Shown: piece after piece, positions 34,765-42,834 of the stretch
Layout of the letters: the number at the start of each line of letters is the position of its first letter
Numbering within the stretch: position 1 is the first letter of the stretch
Origin: an uncultured Ruminococcus sp.
Lineage (GTDB): Bacteria > Bacillota > Clostridia > Oscillospirales > Acutalibacteraceae
Assembly (NCBI GenBank): GCA_902776375.1
Contig: CACYPV010000009.1
Coordinates: 1-58,178 of the forward strand
DNA length: 58,178 nucleotides
Direction: 5' to 3'
Notes under the pieces: model-generated
What the model was told of the DNA's origin: nothing
Database searches by the model: none
Seen by the model: only the letters and a program-made list of their open reading frames with translations
Translations under genes and position numbers: made by a program

Positions 34765-35222
34765 TTTCTACACTCCTTATCAACCGATTTGATATATCGA
34801 TAGTTTAATCCATTCAGCATACTGTGCATGTATGCCGACGCAAGCAAAAGCGAAATAAGCACAAGTGTTACGTTCTGCCCTATTCCGGGGATAAATATTG
34901 ACAGCAGCATCAATATAAAAAACAATGCCATTGCGCAGTCAAACACCATTGCGGCTCTGTTTTCAAAAAAGGATATAAGCCCTATACGGGCGCCCCTTTC
35001 TTTTGAGCCGTATTTTTTGTCTTTGCGTCTTTTACTATTCAAAACCAGCAGGAAAGCCATGCCGGCTATCAGACCCGCCCAAAACAAAACGCCTGTCATT
35101 ACGGCTAATACCACCTGAATCGCATTTCCTTTATAGTCGGCAACAAAAGTAAGTAAAACCGAAAGCGCCGAAATGACAAAGGAAACGCATGACAGTTTGA
35201 ACAGCGTTTTCTCCTTTTTCAA
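34761..35222 (-). CDS. four-helix integral membrane protein
   Basis: This 153-aa protein has about four membrane helices (segments around LSCVSFVISALSVLLTF, VVLAVMTGVLFWAGLIAG, MVFDCAMALFFILMLLSIFI and VTLVLISLLLASAYMHSM) with a basic cytoplasmic loop after the second. It shows no known catalytic motif. It sits between the kinase-linked 35240 gene and the giant Ig protein and overlaps the latter by 4 nt. It may form part of a membrane channel or anchor in place of the missing EssA/EsaA. Confidence 0.85.
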   Translation of the reverse strand: MKKEKTLFKLSCVSFVISALSVLLTFVADYKGNAIQVVLAVMTGVLFWAGLIAGMAFLLVLNSKRRKDKKYGSKERGARIGLISFFENRAAMVFDCAMALFFILMLLSIFIPGIGQNVTLVLISLLLASAYMHSMLNGLNYRYIKSVDKECRK

Positions 35223-35239
35223 TTATAATCACTCCTATA

Positions 35240-35809
35240 TCACGTCAGAGGTATGACCTCGTCCGTATGTACAACCATTATTTCCTTGATGATCCTGATC
35301 GGTATCGACGGCTCGTTGGGATCGAACTCAACGGGCTTTATGTCGTCTGTTTTGTTGCTGAGCACCGAGGTCTCCGCATACAAGACCTCTGTTCCGTCTG
35401 ACACATCGTCTTGCTGAGAATACTGATCGTTTTGCGGTTCGGTCACGGTATTGCTTGGTGCGGGCTGCTGTACCGGTGCGTTCTGAAGGGCATCGTCGTT
35501 CTGGTAAAACTGTTTCTTAACATCCTCCGACGGCGGAGTGACCGCCGGCGCCCTACCCTTAGCAATATCCTTCTTGGACAGCTTGGTGGTCTGTGTTTTT
35601 CCGTCTACCCTAAGACGTCCGGTGCTGTCGTTGACAGCCTTCATTGCTTTAACGGTCTTTGCCTTAGCTCGTCCGGTCTTGATATTAAAGATAGTTTTAA
35701 TATCGAATAAAAAGAACAGGATAACGGAAATTACAAAAAACAGGATGGCAAGAACCAAACAAACCCAAAAACAGGTTCTGAGGATCGTTATAGCTTGACT
35801 ATTATCCAT
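35240..35809 (-). CDS. single-pass membrane protein with Pro/Gln/Asp-rich linker
   Basis: This 189-aa protein has an N-terminal membrane helix (about residues 8-31, CFWVCLVLAILFFVISVILF). A basic region with TGRAKAKTVKAMKAV and repeated Thr follows, then a disordered Gln/Pro/Asp-rich stretch and a short C-terminal conserved segment (IPIRIIKEIMVVHTDEVIPLT). The Thr-rich cytoplasmic part would suit phosphorylation and FHA binding, but no such site is proven. Its start overlaps the kinase stop by one base. Confidence 0.8.
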   Translation of the reverse strand: MDNSQAITILRTCFWVCLVLAILFFVISVILFFLFDIKTIFNIKTGRAKAKTVKAMKAVNDSTGRLRVDGKTQTTKLSKKDIAKGRAPAVTPPSEDVKKQFYQNDDALQNAPVQQPAPSNTVTEPQNDQYSQQDDVSDGTEVLYAETSVLSNKTDDIKPVEFDPNEPSIPIRIIKEIMVVHTDEVIPLT

Positions 35810-37629
35810 TAATTATTCCTAACCTCCTGTTCAGCGGTCGTATTCGGCGAACCGAAATTATCTACATACGCAGAATTGATAAGCTCTTCAATGTCCTGAG
35901 CCATTTCGTAAATGATCTTATCCTGCAAATTTATATTGTTGTTCTCACTGCCTGCCGATGCCGTCTTTCCTTGACTATAACGGTTGGATACAGCAATAAA
36001 CAACGGGTCTTGTTTTAAGTTATTAAGGTTTTCCTTGACCTTATTAACCGCTGCGAAATACCTGTCGGATGAAATACCGTACTGCCTCCAAAGCGAGGTG
36101 TTGTTATACATGAAGTTTATCGCAAATCGGTTGGCGCTGAGCTGGATCTTAAGGTTCGTGGTCTGTAAGGTCTGGGGATCGATAAGTTTTTCAATGTTTT
36201 CCCAGTATTCCGCGACCGAGACCTTTGTATCGCCATTAGGGTTGATCTCGCCGTCCTTGAGCTTATTTTCGTTGATGGCAAGGAAATGGAGCACCGTGGC
36301 CTTGTTTTTATATTTTGAATTTTCGTAATTCATTACCTTCGCGTACCACTTTCCCGAGTTGGAACGACCGCGTGTATCGTTTGTGTTGGATCTGTCCTCG
36401 TAGCTAAAGAAGCAGGCGTCGGCAAAAGTGATGGCGAATTCATCGTAATAGCGATCTTCTTCGTTCGATATAAGTTCGCTCTCATAGTTGGGCATTAACG
36501 TCTGTAGATCGTTAAACTCGACGTCGCTGATTTTTGAATCGTTCAAATACAGATTCAAAAGATGAAGGAACGCGTCAATCTTTCCCGAGTCTACTTTGAT
36601 AGCGCGCTTGTAAAGGTCCTTAGCCTCATTGTAGTCAGCATCCCCGGGCTTTAGATCCGAATTTTCGGAATACAGATTGTCAGCCTGAGTGATAAGTGAG
36701 GAATATGTGCCCGAAACGACGTTTGCCGAAGCTATACTCAAACCTATAGTTGAAATAAGCATGACGACGGTCGCGATTACCGAGGCGAGGAAAACCTTCC
36801 ACTTAAAGCTTTGCCGCCTCTTGCTTTCGATATCGAGATCCTGATAATGATCGAGCGCGTAAAGCAGCTCGGCGCAGGACTGGTATCTGTCCTCGGGATT
36901 TCGCTGGGTACACTTTAAAATGATCTCCTCTAAACCGGAGGACAGCATCGGATTCCACTGGCGTATGGGATACATCTCATACGGAGGTGTGCTTGGGTTG
37001 TGACCCGTAACAAGGTGGTACATGGTAGCGCCCAAACAATATATGTCGGTACGCGCGTCGGTTTGCCCGTGGCCGCCGTACTGCTCGGGAGCAGCGTAGC
37101 CCTGCGTGCCGAGGCAGGTGGTGTCCTCTACGCTGGAGGACTTGAACTCGCGCGCCGTGCCGAAGTCGATAAGCGAAACATTGCCGTCAGGTTTCAGCAT
37201 GACGTTAGCGGGCTTCATATCTCTGTAGATGATCGGAGGCTTGCGCGAATGAAGATAACCCAAAACGTCGCAAAGCTGCTTTGACCACTCGATAACATCC
37301 TCCTGGCTCTGAGCGCCGCTTTCCAGCGCCTTGCTCAGCGAGTTGCCCTCGATATAGTCCATAACGATAAGGAAAGTGCCGTCACCGTCAATAACGTCGA
37401 TAATGCTCGGAAGATTAGGGTGGTTAAAGCGTTTTAAAAGCTCGGTCTCAACTATAAGGTTCTGCTTTACGACTTCAAAATTCTGAACGCCGTCTTTTCT
37501 GACTTCTTTTATAGCCCAAATCTTATTTGCTTTTTCGTTGACCGCCTGATAGACTACGCTCATTCCGCCCTTGCCGACAACTCGTAATATCCGGTATTTT
37601 CCATCGACTAAAGAGCCTATTTCAAGCAT
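35809..37629 (-). CDS. receptor-type Ser/Thr protein kinase
   Basis: This 606-aa protein has a kinase domain at about 12-270 with GKGGMSVVY (19-27), Lys41 in AIKEV, YRD at 135-137 in place of HRD, KPAN and DFG at 155-157. The activation segment (SVEDTTCLGTQGYAAPEQYG) is complete, so it is likely active. One membrane helix lies at about 283-306, and the roughly 300-aa ectodomain is helical and repeat-like (DADYNEAKDLYKRAIKVDSG). It follows the PP2C gene by about 10 nt, a classical kinase/phosphatase pair as in prkC/prpC. The ectodomain has no PASTA repeats, so its signal is not peptidoglycan muropeptides in the usual way. Confidence 0.93.
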   Translation of the reverse strand: MLEIGSLVDGKYRILRVVGKGGMSVVYQAVNEKANKIWAIKEVRKDGVQNFEVVKQNLIVETELLKRFNHPNLPSIIDVIDGDGTFLIVMDYIEGNSLSKALESGAQSQEDVIEWSKQLCDVLGYLHSRKPPIIYRDMKPANVMLKPDGNVSLIDFGTAREFKSSSVEDTTCLGTQGYAAPEQYGGHGQTDARTDIYCLGATMYHLVTGHNPSTPPYEMYPIRQWNPMLSSGLEEIILKCTQRNPEDRYQSCAELLYALDHYQDLDIESKRRQSFKWKVFLASVIATVVMLISTIGLSIASANVVSGTYSSLITQADNLYSENSDLKPGDADYNEAKDLYKRAIKVDSGKIDAFLHLLNLYLNDSKISDVEFNDLQTLMPNYESELISNEEDRYYDEFAITFADACFFSYEDRSNTNDTRGRSNSGKWYAKVMNYENSKYKNKATVLHFLAINENKLKDGEINPNGDTKVSVAEYWENIEKLIDPQTLQTTNLKIQLSANRFAINFMYNNTSLWRQYGISSDRYFAAVNKVKENLNNLKQDPLFIAVSNRYSQGKTASAGSENNNINLQDKIIYEMAQDIEELINSAYVDNFGSPNTTAEQEVRNN

Positions 37630-37639
37630 AAAATCCTCC

Positions 37640-38407
37640 TCACACTGTTTTTACAAGAATAACTGTAATATTATCTCTTTCCATTCTGGATTTGTTAAGC
37701 TCGGTCAGATAATAAGCACGATCCTTCATTACCTGCTCATTGACCAATACCGACGGATTTAAATTATTATACAGCTCGGCTTCGTTAATAACATGGCGGA
37801 AGCCGTCGGAGCAAAGCATAAATACCTGACCCGGACCAAACTGTCCCGAGAAGAAATCAGGCTCGATAATGTCGCTCGCTCCTACGCACTGCAAAAGGAC
37901 GTTCCTCTGAGGACTTCTCATCGCTTCCTCATATGTCATTCTGCCCATATCCATCTCACGCTGAACGTATGACTGATCCTTAGTAAGCTGATAGACATTG
38001 TCGCTAATGCAATACGCCCTGGAGTCGCCGATATTGATAATATAATAGTTATTCTTCACAAACAAAACTGCCGCCAGCGTTGTTCCCATGCTGACGCCCA
38101 TTGATTTTCCGTATCTCGAAATTGAACCGTTACACGAAAATGATATTTTTTCCCAAGAGCTGAATATCCTATCCTTAGGATCTTCAAGCGTCAGGATGCG
38201 CGGAAGCTCATTTTTGAACCACTGACTGAATGCCCTTATTACGGCAGAACTGGCGACCTCGCCCTTGTCGAGGCCGCCCATTCCGTCACAAATAACAGTC
38301 AGTAGAACATTACCGATATCAGACTCTGCTTCCATAATCAGTGCAGAATCCTGATTTGTTTTTTTGCGGATACCGATATCGGTATGTACTGCTGTCAAAT
38401 AATTCAT
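37640..38407 (-). CDS. PP2C-family Ser/Thr phosphatase
   Basis: This 255-aa protein carries the metal-binding and catalytic motifs of bacterial PP2C: DIGIRKKTNQDS near the N-terminus, VICDGMGGLDKGEVAS, VNIGDSRAYC, LCSDGFRHVI and RDNITVILV at the end. It is cytoplasmic with no membrane segment. It should reverse phosphorylation by the adjacent kinase(s). The gene lies between the protease-FHA gene and the 35809 kinase with gaps under 20 nt. Confidence 0.95.
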   Translation of the reverse strand: MNYLTAVHTDIGIRKKTNQDSALIMEAESDIGNVLLTVICDGMGGLDKGEVASSAVIRAFSQWFKNELPRILTLEDPKDRIFSSWEKISFSCNGSISRYGKSMGVSMGTTLAAVLFVKNNYYIINIGDSRAYCISDNVYQLTKDQSYVQREMDMGRMTYEEAMRSPQRNVLLQCVGASDIIEPDFFSGQFGPGQVFMLCSDGFRHVINEAELYNNLNPSVLVNEQVMKDRAYYLTELNKSRMERDNITVILVKTV

Positions 38408-38423
38408 AATAATCCTCTGTCAA

Positions 38424-40067
38424 TTAACCCATGAAGCTGAACTCTTCATCAGAAATCTTGATGGTGTCGCCGGCAGACAGAACAACTTCCTGATTAGGAG
38501 TAAGCTTGTTGCCGTTTACATAGGTGCAGTTTGTCGAACCCAGATCGGAGATGTAGCATCTGCCGCCGCGAACGGTAAATCTTGCGTGGATACGGCTGAT
38601 AGAGTTGTTGTCACTGATGCAGTAATCTACTCTTCTTCTCTCTTTACCGATAAGGAATTCGGATTTGTTGACTTTGATTTGCTCGTTGTTTCTCTTTCTG
38701 AGAAGCTTAAAGCCTGCCGACTGACCGCCGAGTACGGTTGTCTCGCCTGCGCCGTCGTTCAGAACGCTGGTCTCGCCTGCGCCTTCATTGTTGTAAGCAG
38801 TACGGTTGTCGGGAACATAACCGGGTCCGCGCATGTTAGGCTGAGAAGCCGTGGGAGGAACTTGCCTGTTCGGGCCGGGTCCCTGAATTACTGTTCCGCC
38901 GTTCTGGGGCGGATTCATCTTAGCTGCTGATTTCTTCTTGTTGCTCACCAGGAACGCAATAACTACGATGATGATAGCAACTACAACTACCGCGATAGCG
39001 ATGATGATGATGATCTTGGGATCAAAGCCGTCGCCGGAGCCACCTCCTCCCTTAGTAGGGTCGGTTACAGGATTGGTGGGATTATTTGTTGTAGGCTGAA
39101 CCGTTGTAGGCTGAACCGTTGTAGGCTGAACCGTTGTTTCCTCAACAGGATTATCTACCCCACTATCATCAGAATAGCTGCTCATGTATTTTACACCGTT
39201 TCTGTTCAATAACGAAACTGCGTGGTCGATATTAACAGAGAAGTAGTCCTCTTCGATTTTTGCGGTAAACGCCGCGCCGTCAACAAGCCTTACGGTTGCC
39301 AAAGGCGTTGACCATGTGTTTACGCCGATGACCTTGCCGTCGCTTGTGAGCAGAGGACCGCCCGAGTTACCTTCCTTGATGTTTGCGTCAATCAGGATGT
39401 TTTTCCAGCCTGTACCCTGCTGGGTAAACAGTCTGCTGATAATACCGCTGGTTATAGATACGTCGGATACGCGGAAATGAGAGGTTGCCGCGACATTAAA
39501 ATTCTCGGTAAGTCAGGGGAAGCCCAATACGTACACTTCTTTACCCACCATGTCGTCGGTCGGAGAAGCGATCGGCAGAGCGGTTCTCTGGTTTGTGGCA
39601 TTCTCAAGTCTCAGAAGAGCGATGTCATACTTGTCGTCGACCTCAACCGGATAAGCTTCGATAAAGTTGTTCGACTGAACCGTATCAAAATAGACGCGGA
39701 TCTTCATTCTGCCGGTTCTCTTGCTGCCATCGTCAAACTTCAGGGTAATAAGATCGCCCTTGCCCATTTGATAATAATCGCTGATGACATGATAGTTGGT
39801 TATGCAGTACTGCGGGTTTTCGGGCGTGTCTCCTACAAAGAAGCACGAACCCAGGCTGGTAGCCGTTTCGCTGTTAGGCAAAAAAGTACTTGAGGCGGAA
39901 TCCTCAAAATAAAGCATAACGGCAGCTACGGAGTTTCTCGCCGCGTTAACTCTGTCGGTTTCTGCCGACGCGGGCGTAAACGCCATCGCCATCATGGCTA
40001 CAAGCATAATCAGAACAAAAGCGAAACTGATTATTCTTTTACTTGTGAGTTTTGATTTCATGTTCAT
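38424..40067 (-). pseudogene. trypsin-like protease/TM/FHA fusion interrupted by an in-frame TGA
   Basis: One continuous frame of 548 codons is broken only by TGA at 39513-39515 (codon 185). Its 5' part (39513-40067) has a signal peptide (cleavage near ASA35), His93 (TNYHV) and Asp148 (KYDIALL). The 3' part (open to 39302 and beyond) has Ser235 in EGNSGGP, Thr-Val-Gln-Pro repeats, a membrane helix (about 350-375) and an FHA domain (about 455-547; LIGKERRR, SRIHAR, GSTNCTYVNG). Both sides remain well conserved in frame, so the break is recent, a sequencing error, or recoding. No start with a ribosome binding site precedes the 3' part. A GGA-to-TGA change would explain it. It would be an extracellular protease with an intracellular phosphothreonine sensor, comparable in place to mycosins of ESX systems. 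Confidence 0.85.
39091..39135. repeat. 15-bp tandem repeat coding for TTVQP
   Basis: Three perfect 15-bp units GTAGGCTGAACCGTT encode the Thr-Thr-Val-Gln-Pro linker in the protease/FHA gene. Such tracts can expand and contract and would vary linker length between strains. Confidence 0.8.
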
Positions 40068-40088
40068 TTCCTCCTAGAAATAAAAAAT

Positions 40089-40157
40089 AATAATACGGCA
40101 AATCACCGTATCGGTTACAAAACAATAAAACAAAAAGCCCCTCTGCTTTTTGTTTTC
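40089..40157 (-). promoter_or_regulatory. two-hairpin leader before the T7SS locus, candidate attenuator
   Basis: In the 5' leader of the first T7SS gene the minus strand has a perfect 12-bp hairpin (40127-40138 with 40145-40156, loop of 6) whose 3' arm ends in GCTTTTTGTTTT, a terminator shape. A second stem, ATACGG/CCGTAT (40093-40111), follows before the ribosome binding site. Transcription must pass both before entering the operon, so premature termination is possible. Confidence 0.5.
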
Positions 40158-40282
40158 CGGCAAAATCTGCGCTTTACGATACGATACAATACAATACCTA
40201 TAAAATCAAATACAAATACCTGCATATCGAATGTCGCAAAGATTTGTCCTTTATGACAGAAAAAGTCTGTAAAACTAAATCA

Positions 40283-40311
40283 ATTTTAATATATTTGATG
40301 AGGAATGTCAT
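40283..40311 (-). promoter_or_regulatory. candidate promoter of the T7SS locus
   Basis: On the minus strand ATGACA (40306-40311) and TAAAAT (40283-40288) are 17 bp apart, about 215 bp upstream of the protease gene. The match is moderate, and other AT-rich boxes exist nearby. Confidence 0.4.
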
Positions 40312-40453
40312 ATACATTCTTAGAATATTTTGTCTAAAAATGGCAATATTTAGATTATACGAAGGATTTATCTCCCGAACTATCGGCTCACACTAAAAAT
40401 AATATCAGTGTATATTTCTAATAAAGCAAATGGATGGCTCGCCGGTAAGCAGA

Positions 40454-40489
40454 CAAAAGAAAATCACCGCCGGTTTTCACCAACGGTGA
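40454..40489 (-). terminator. terminator of ygiQ
   Basis: On the minus strand TCACCG and CGGTGA pair around a 14-nt loop that can itself fold, followed by a TTTTCTTTTG run. Confidence 0.6.
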
Positions 40490-40495
40490 CTTGAT

Positions 40496-42352
40496 TTATT
40501 TATGTTTCTTCCTCGAATACCTTGAAAAGTCCTTCTTCTTCCCCTTCGGCTTGGCTTGCTGCGGGGCGGCTGCGGCTACCAGGCAGTTTTTTCCGTTCCC
40601 TATCAGGTCGCGGCGGTTCGCGGCTATTAGAGCCTTTATCACGAGCGGCTTGTTTTCAGGGATGAAATACTGCAGCAGGGCGCGCTGCATTTCCTTTTCT
40701 TTTTCGGATTTAGGCACGTAGACCGTTTCGAGCGTGTAGGGGTCGAGCCCGGTGTAGAACATGGCTGTCGATATGGTGCCGGGCGTGGGGTAAAAATCCT
40801 GCACCTGCTTGGGGTGGATGTTCTCCCTTTTGCAGAAGAGCGCGAGCTCCACCGCGTCCTTGAGCGTAGAGCCCGGGTGCGAGCTCATAAGGTACGGCAC
40901 CACGTACTGATCCTTTTTCTCTTTGCCGGTAAGGGCATAGAATTTATCGCAGAACTTTTTGTACGTTTCGATATGCGGCTTGCCCATCTTGTCGAGGACG
41001 GCAGCCGAGCAATGCTCCGGCGCGACCCTGAGCTGACCGCTTATGTGATACTTCACGAGCTCTTCAAAGAAAGCGTCGTTCTCGTCCTCCATCAGGTAAT
41101 CGAAGCGGATGCCGCTGCGGATAAACACCTTTTTTATGCCGTCGAGCGACCTAAGCCGGCGCAGCAGGCGCAGATAATCCTCGTGGCTGACCTGCATGTT
41201 CGGGCAGGGCTTGGGCGCAAGGCACTTTCTGCCCTTGCACAAACCGAGCTTTTTCTGCTTTTCGCAGGACGGCAGCCTGAAGTTCGCCGTGGGGCCGCCG
41301 ACGTCGCTTATAATGCCCTTGAAGCGCTTGTCGCCAAGGAAGCTCTTCGCCTCCTCGATGACGCTCTCCTCGCTGCGCACGGTAACGGCGCGCCCCTGAT
41401 GGAACGCGAGCGAGCAGAAGTTGCACGCGCCGAAGCAGCCGCGGTTGTGGGTTATCGAAAACTGCACCTCAGCTATGCCGGGCACGCCGCCCAAGCTTTC
41501 GTAACACTTGGGGTACCACCGCTCGTAGGGCAGCGAGTAGACCCGATCGAGCTGCTCGGTATCGAGCGGCTGCATGGGCGGATTCTGCACCAAAAGGTAC
41601 TTGCCGTGCCGCTGTATCACCGTTTTGCCGCGCACCGCGTCGGCTTCGTCAAGCTCCTTGCGCGCGGCTATGGCGTAGTCGCGCTTGCTCTCCCTCACGC
41701 GCTCAAAGCTCGGGAGGTTGACCGCCGACTTAGGCACGTAGTCCCCGGTCTTGATTTTATAACAGATACCTCTTATATCATGAAGCGCCTCAACGGGATA
41801 ACCCTCGCTCAGGCGCCTTGCTATCTCAACAGTCTGCAGCTCGCCCATACCGTAGACGAGGATATCGGCTTTGCTGTCGAACAAAACGGACGGCATGACG
41901 CTGTCGCTCCAGTAGTCGTAATGCGCGAAACGGCGCAGTGAAGCCTCTAAGCCGCCGATGATTATCGGGCTGTCGGGGTACAGCATGCGGATGATGTTGC
42001 AGTACACGGTCACGGCGCGGTCGGGGCGCTTGCCGTTTTTGCCGCCGGCGGTGTAAGCGTCGTCGCGGCGCTTGCGCTTGCGCACGGTGTAGTGCGCCAC
42101 CATACTGTCGATGTTGCCCGCCGACACCATGAAGCCGAGCCTTGGCTTGCCGAACTGCGTGAAATCCGCGTCGCTCCTCCAATCCGGCTGAGCCAGAAAC
42201 GCCACCTTGCAGCCGCAGTCCTCAAGCACGCGCGTGATGATAGCCGCGCCGAACGAGGGATGGTCGACGTAGCTGTCGCCGCAGACGTATATAAAGTCCG
42301 GCTGCTGCCAACCGCGCTGTTTCATTTCTTTGGCGTTCATAGGAAGGAACAT
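40496..42352 (-). CDS. ygiQ: YgiQ-family radical SAM protein (UPF0313)
   Basis: This 618-aa protein has the N-terminal cobalamin-like region (FIYVCGDSYVDHPSFGAAI, IIIGGLEASLRRFAHYD) and a radical SAM core with RGCFGACNFCS, the CxxxCxxC cluster ligand motif. A Pro-rich, basic C-terminus (KPKGKKKDFSRYSRKKHK) is normal for this family. The reaction it performs is unknown. It is monocistronic and has no link to the T7SS locus other than adjacency. Confidence 0.95.
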   Translation of the reverse strand: MFLPMNAKEMKQRGWQQPDFIYVCGDSYVDHPSFGAAIITRVLEDCGCKVAFLAQPDWRSDADFTQFGKPRLGFMVSAGNIDSMVAHYTVRKRKRRDDAYTAGGKNGKRPDRAVTVYCNIIRMLYPDSPIIIGGLEASLRRFAHYDYWSDSVMPSVLFDSKADILVYGMGELQTVEIARRLSEGYPVEALHDIRGICYKIKTGDYVPKSAVNLPSFERVRESKRDYAIAARKELDEADAVRGKTVIQRHGKYLLVQNPPMQPLDTEQLDRVYSLPYERWYPKCYESLGGVPGIAEVQFSITHNRGCFGACNFCSLAFHQGRAVTVRSEESVIEEAKSFLGDKRFKGIISDVGGPTANFRLPSCEKQKKLGLCKGRKCLAPKPCPNMQVSHEDYLRLLRRLRSLDGIKKVFIRSGIRFDYLMEDENDAFFEELVKYHISGQLRVAPEHCSAAVLDKMGKPHIETYKKFCDKFYALTGKEKKDQYVVPYLMSSHPGSTLKDAVELALFCKRENIHPKQVQDFYPTPGTISTAMFYTGLDPYTLETVYVPKSEKEKEMQRALLQYFIPENKPLVIKALIAANRRDLIGNGKNCLVAAAAPQQAKPKGKKKDFSRYSRKKHK

Positions 42353-42368
42353 TGGGTACTCCTTTTAA

Positions 42369-42398
42369 GTTATAAGTTATATGTTATAAGTTATAAGA
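42369..42398. repeat. heptamer array (TTATAAG unit), left of the four-helix gene
   Basis: Four 7-bp units of TTATAAG/TTATATG lie right after ygiQ's start region. The complementary array lies at 42790-42829. Confidence 0.7.
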
Positions 42399-42421
42399 AC
42401 AAAAGTTATAACATTAGAGTA

Positions 42422-42787
42422 TCAACCCAACCTATGGATCAATGCAGTCAACATTTTTTCTACCTCTTTTGACAACAACATTGATTGAGTGATTTGTTCA
42501 TGTGAAAGATACTGTAAACCTTCACAAATCAAAAGCTGTGTTTGAAGTTCTGCGTTTGAACCTTTTGCGATAGAAAGGAAGTTAATAAACTCTCTTAGGG
42601 ATTTTCGTTGTTGACCTTCGGCAATATTGGAAGGTATAGAAACAGCGGCACGTCGCATTTGAGTAGACAAAGCATACATCTCTTCCTTTGGAAGATATTT
42701 AACGATACGATATACTTCAAATACTAACTGCATTGACTTTTGCCATACTAACAATTCCTGATAATAGCCTTTCACAGTATTCTCCAA
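42422..42787 (-). CDS. four-helix bundle protein (23S rRNA IVS-encoded type)
   Basis: This 121-aa all-helical protein has the signature of the S23/four-helix bundle family: YYQELLVWQKSMQLVFEVYR, MRRAAVSIPSNIAEGQQR and FLSIAKGSNAELQTQL. Homologues are encoded in intervening sequences of 23S rRNA and also stand alone near mobile DNA; their role is unknown. Here it stands alone between ygiQ and ftsK, tightly framed by inverted 7-bp arrays, which suggests that the gene and its arrays arrived as one unit. Confidence 0.93.
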   Translation of the reverse strand: MENTVKGYYQELLVWQKSMQLVFEVYRIVKYLPKEEMYALSTQMRRAAVSIPSNIAEGQQRKSLREFINFLSIAKGSNAELQTQLLICEGLQYLSHEQITQSMLLSKEVEKMLTALIHRLG

Positions 42788-42789
42788 TC

Positions 42790-42829
42790 AACTTATTACT
42801 TATTACTTATAACTTATTACTTATTACTT
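42790..42829. repeat. heptamer array (ATTACTT/ATAACTT unit), right of the four-helix gene
   Basis: Five 7-bp units run from the start region of the four-helix gene to within 6 bp of the ftsK stop. Their CTTATAA register is the reverse complement of the array at 42369. Confidence 0.7.
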
Positions 42830-42834
42830 CAAAA

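Larger units (their letters stand above)
40068..40495. other. 428-bp regulatory gap upstream of the T7SS locus
   Basis: No gene is seen. From right to left it holds the terminator of ygiQ, AT-rich promoter DNA, a run of 5-bp units (ACGAT, ACAAT; about 40176-40197) and the leader hairpins. Confidence 0.6.

Noticed and set aside
38424-39302. A separate 292-aa FHA protein starting at TTG 39302
   Set aside because: There is no ribosome binding site before this codon. The open frame extends upstream through the catalytic Ser region to the TGA, so it is the 3' part of the interrupted protease gene.
39513-39515. Selenocysteine or reassigned TGA
   Set aside because: No SECIS-like hairpin directly follows and the site is not a Cys position in the trypsin fold. 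Many genes here end at TGA, so reassignment is excluded.
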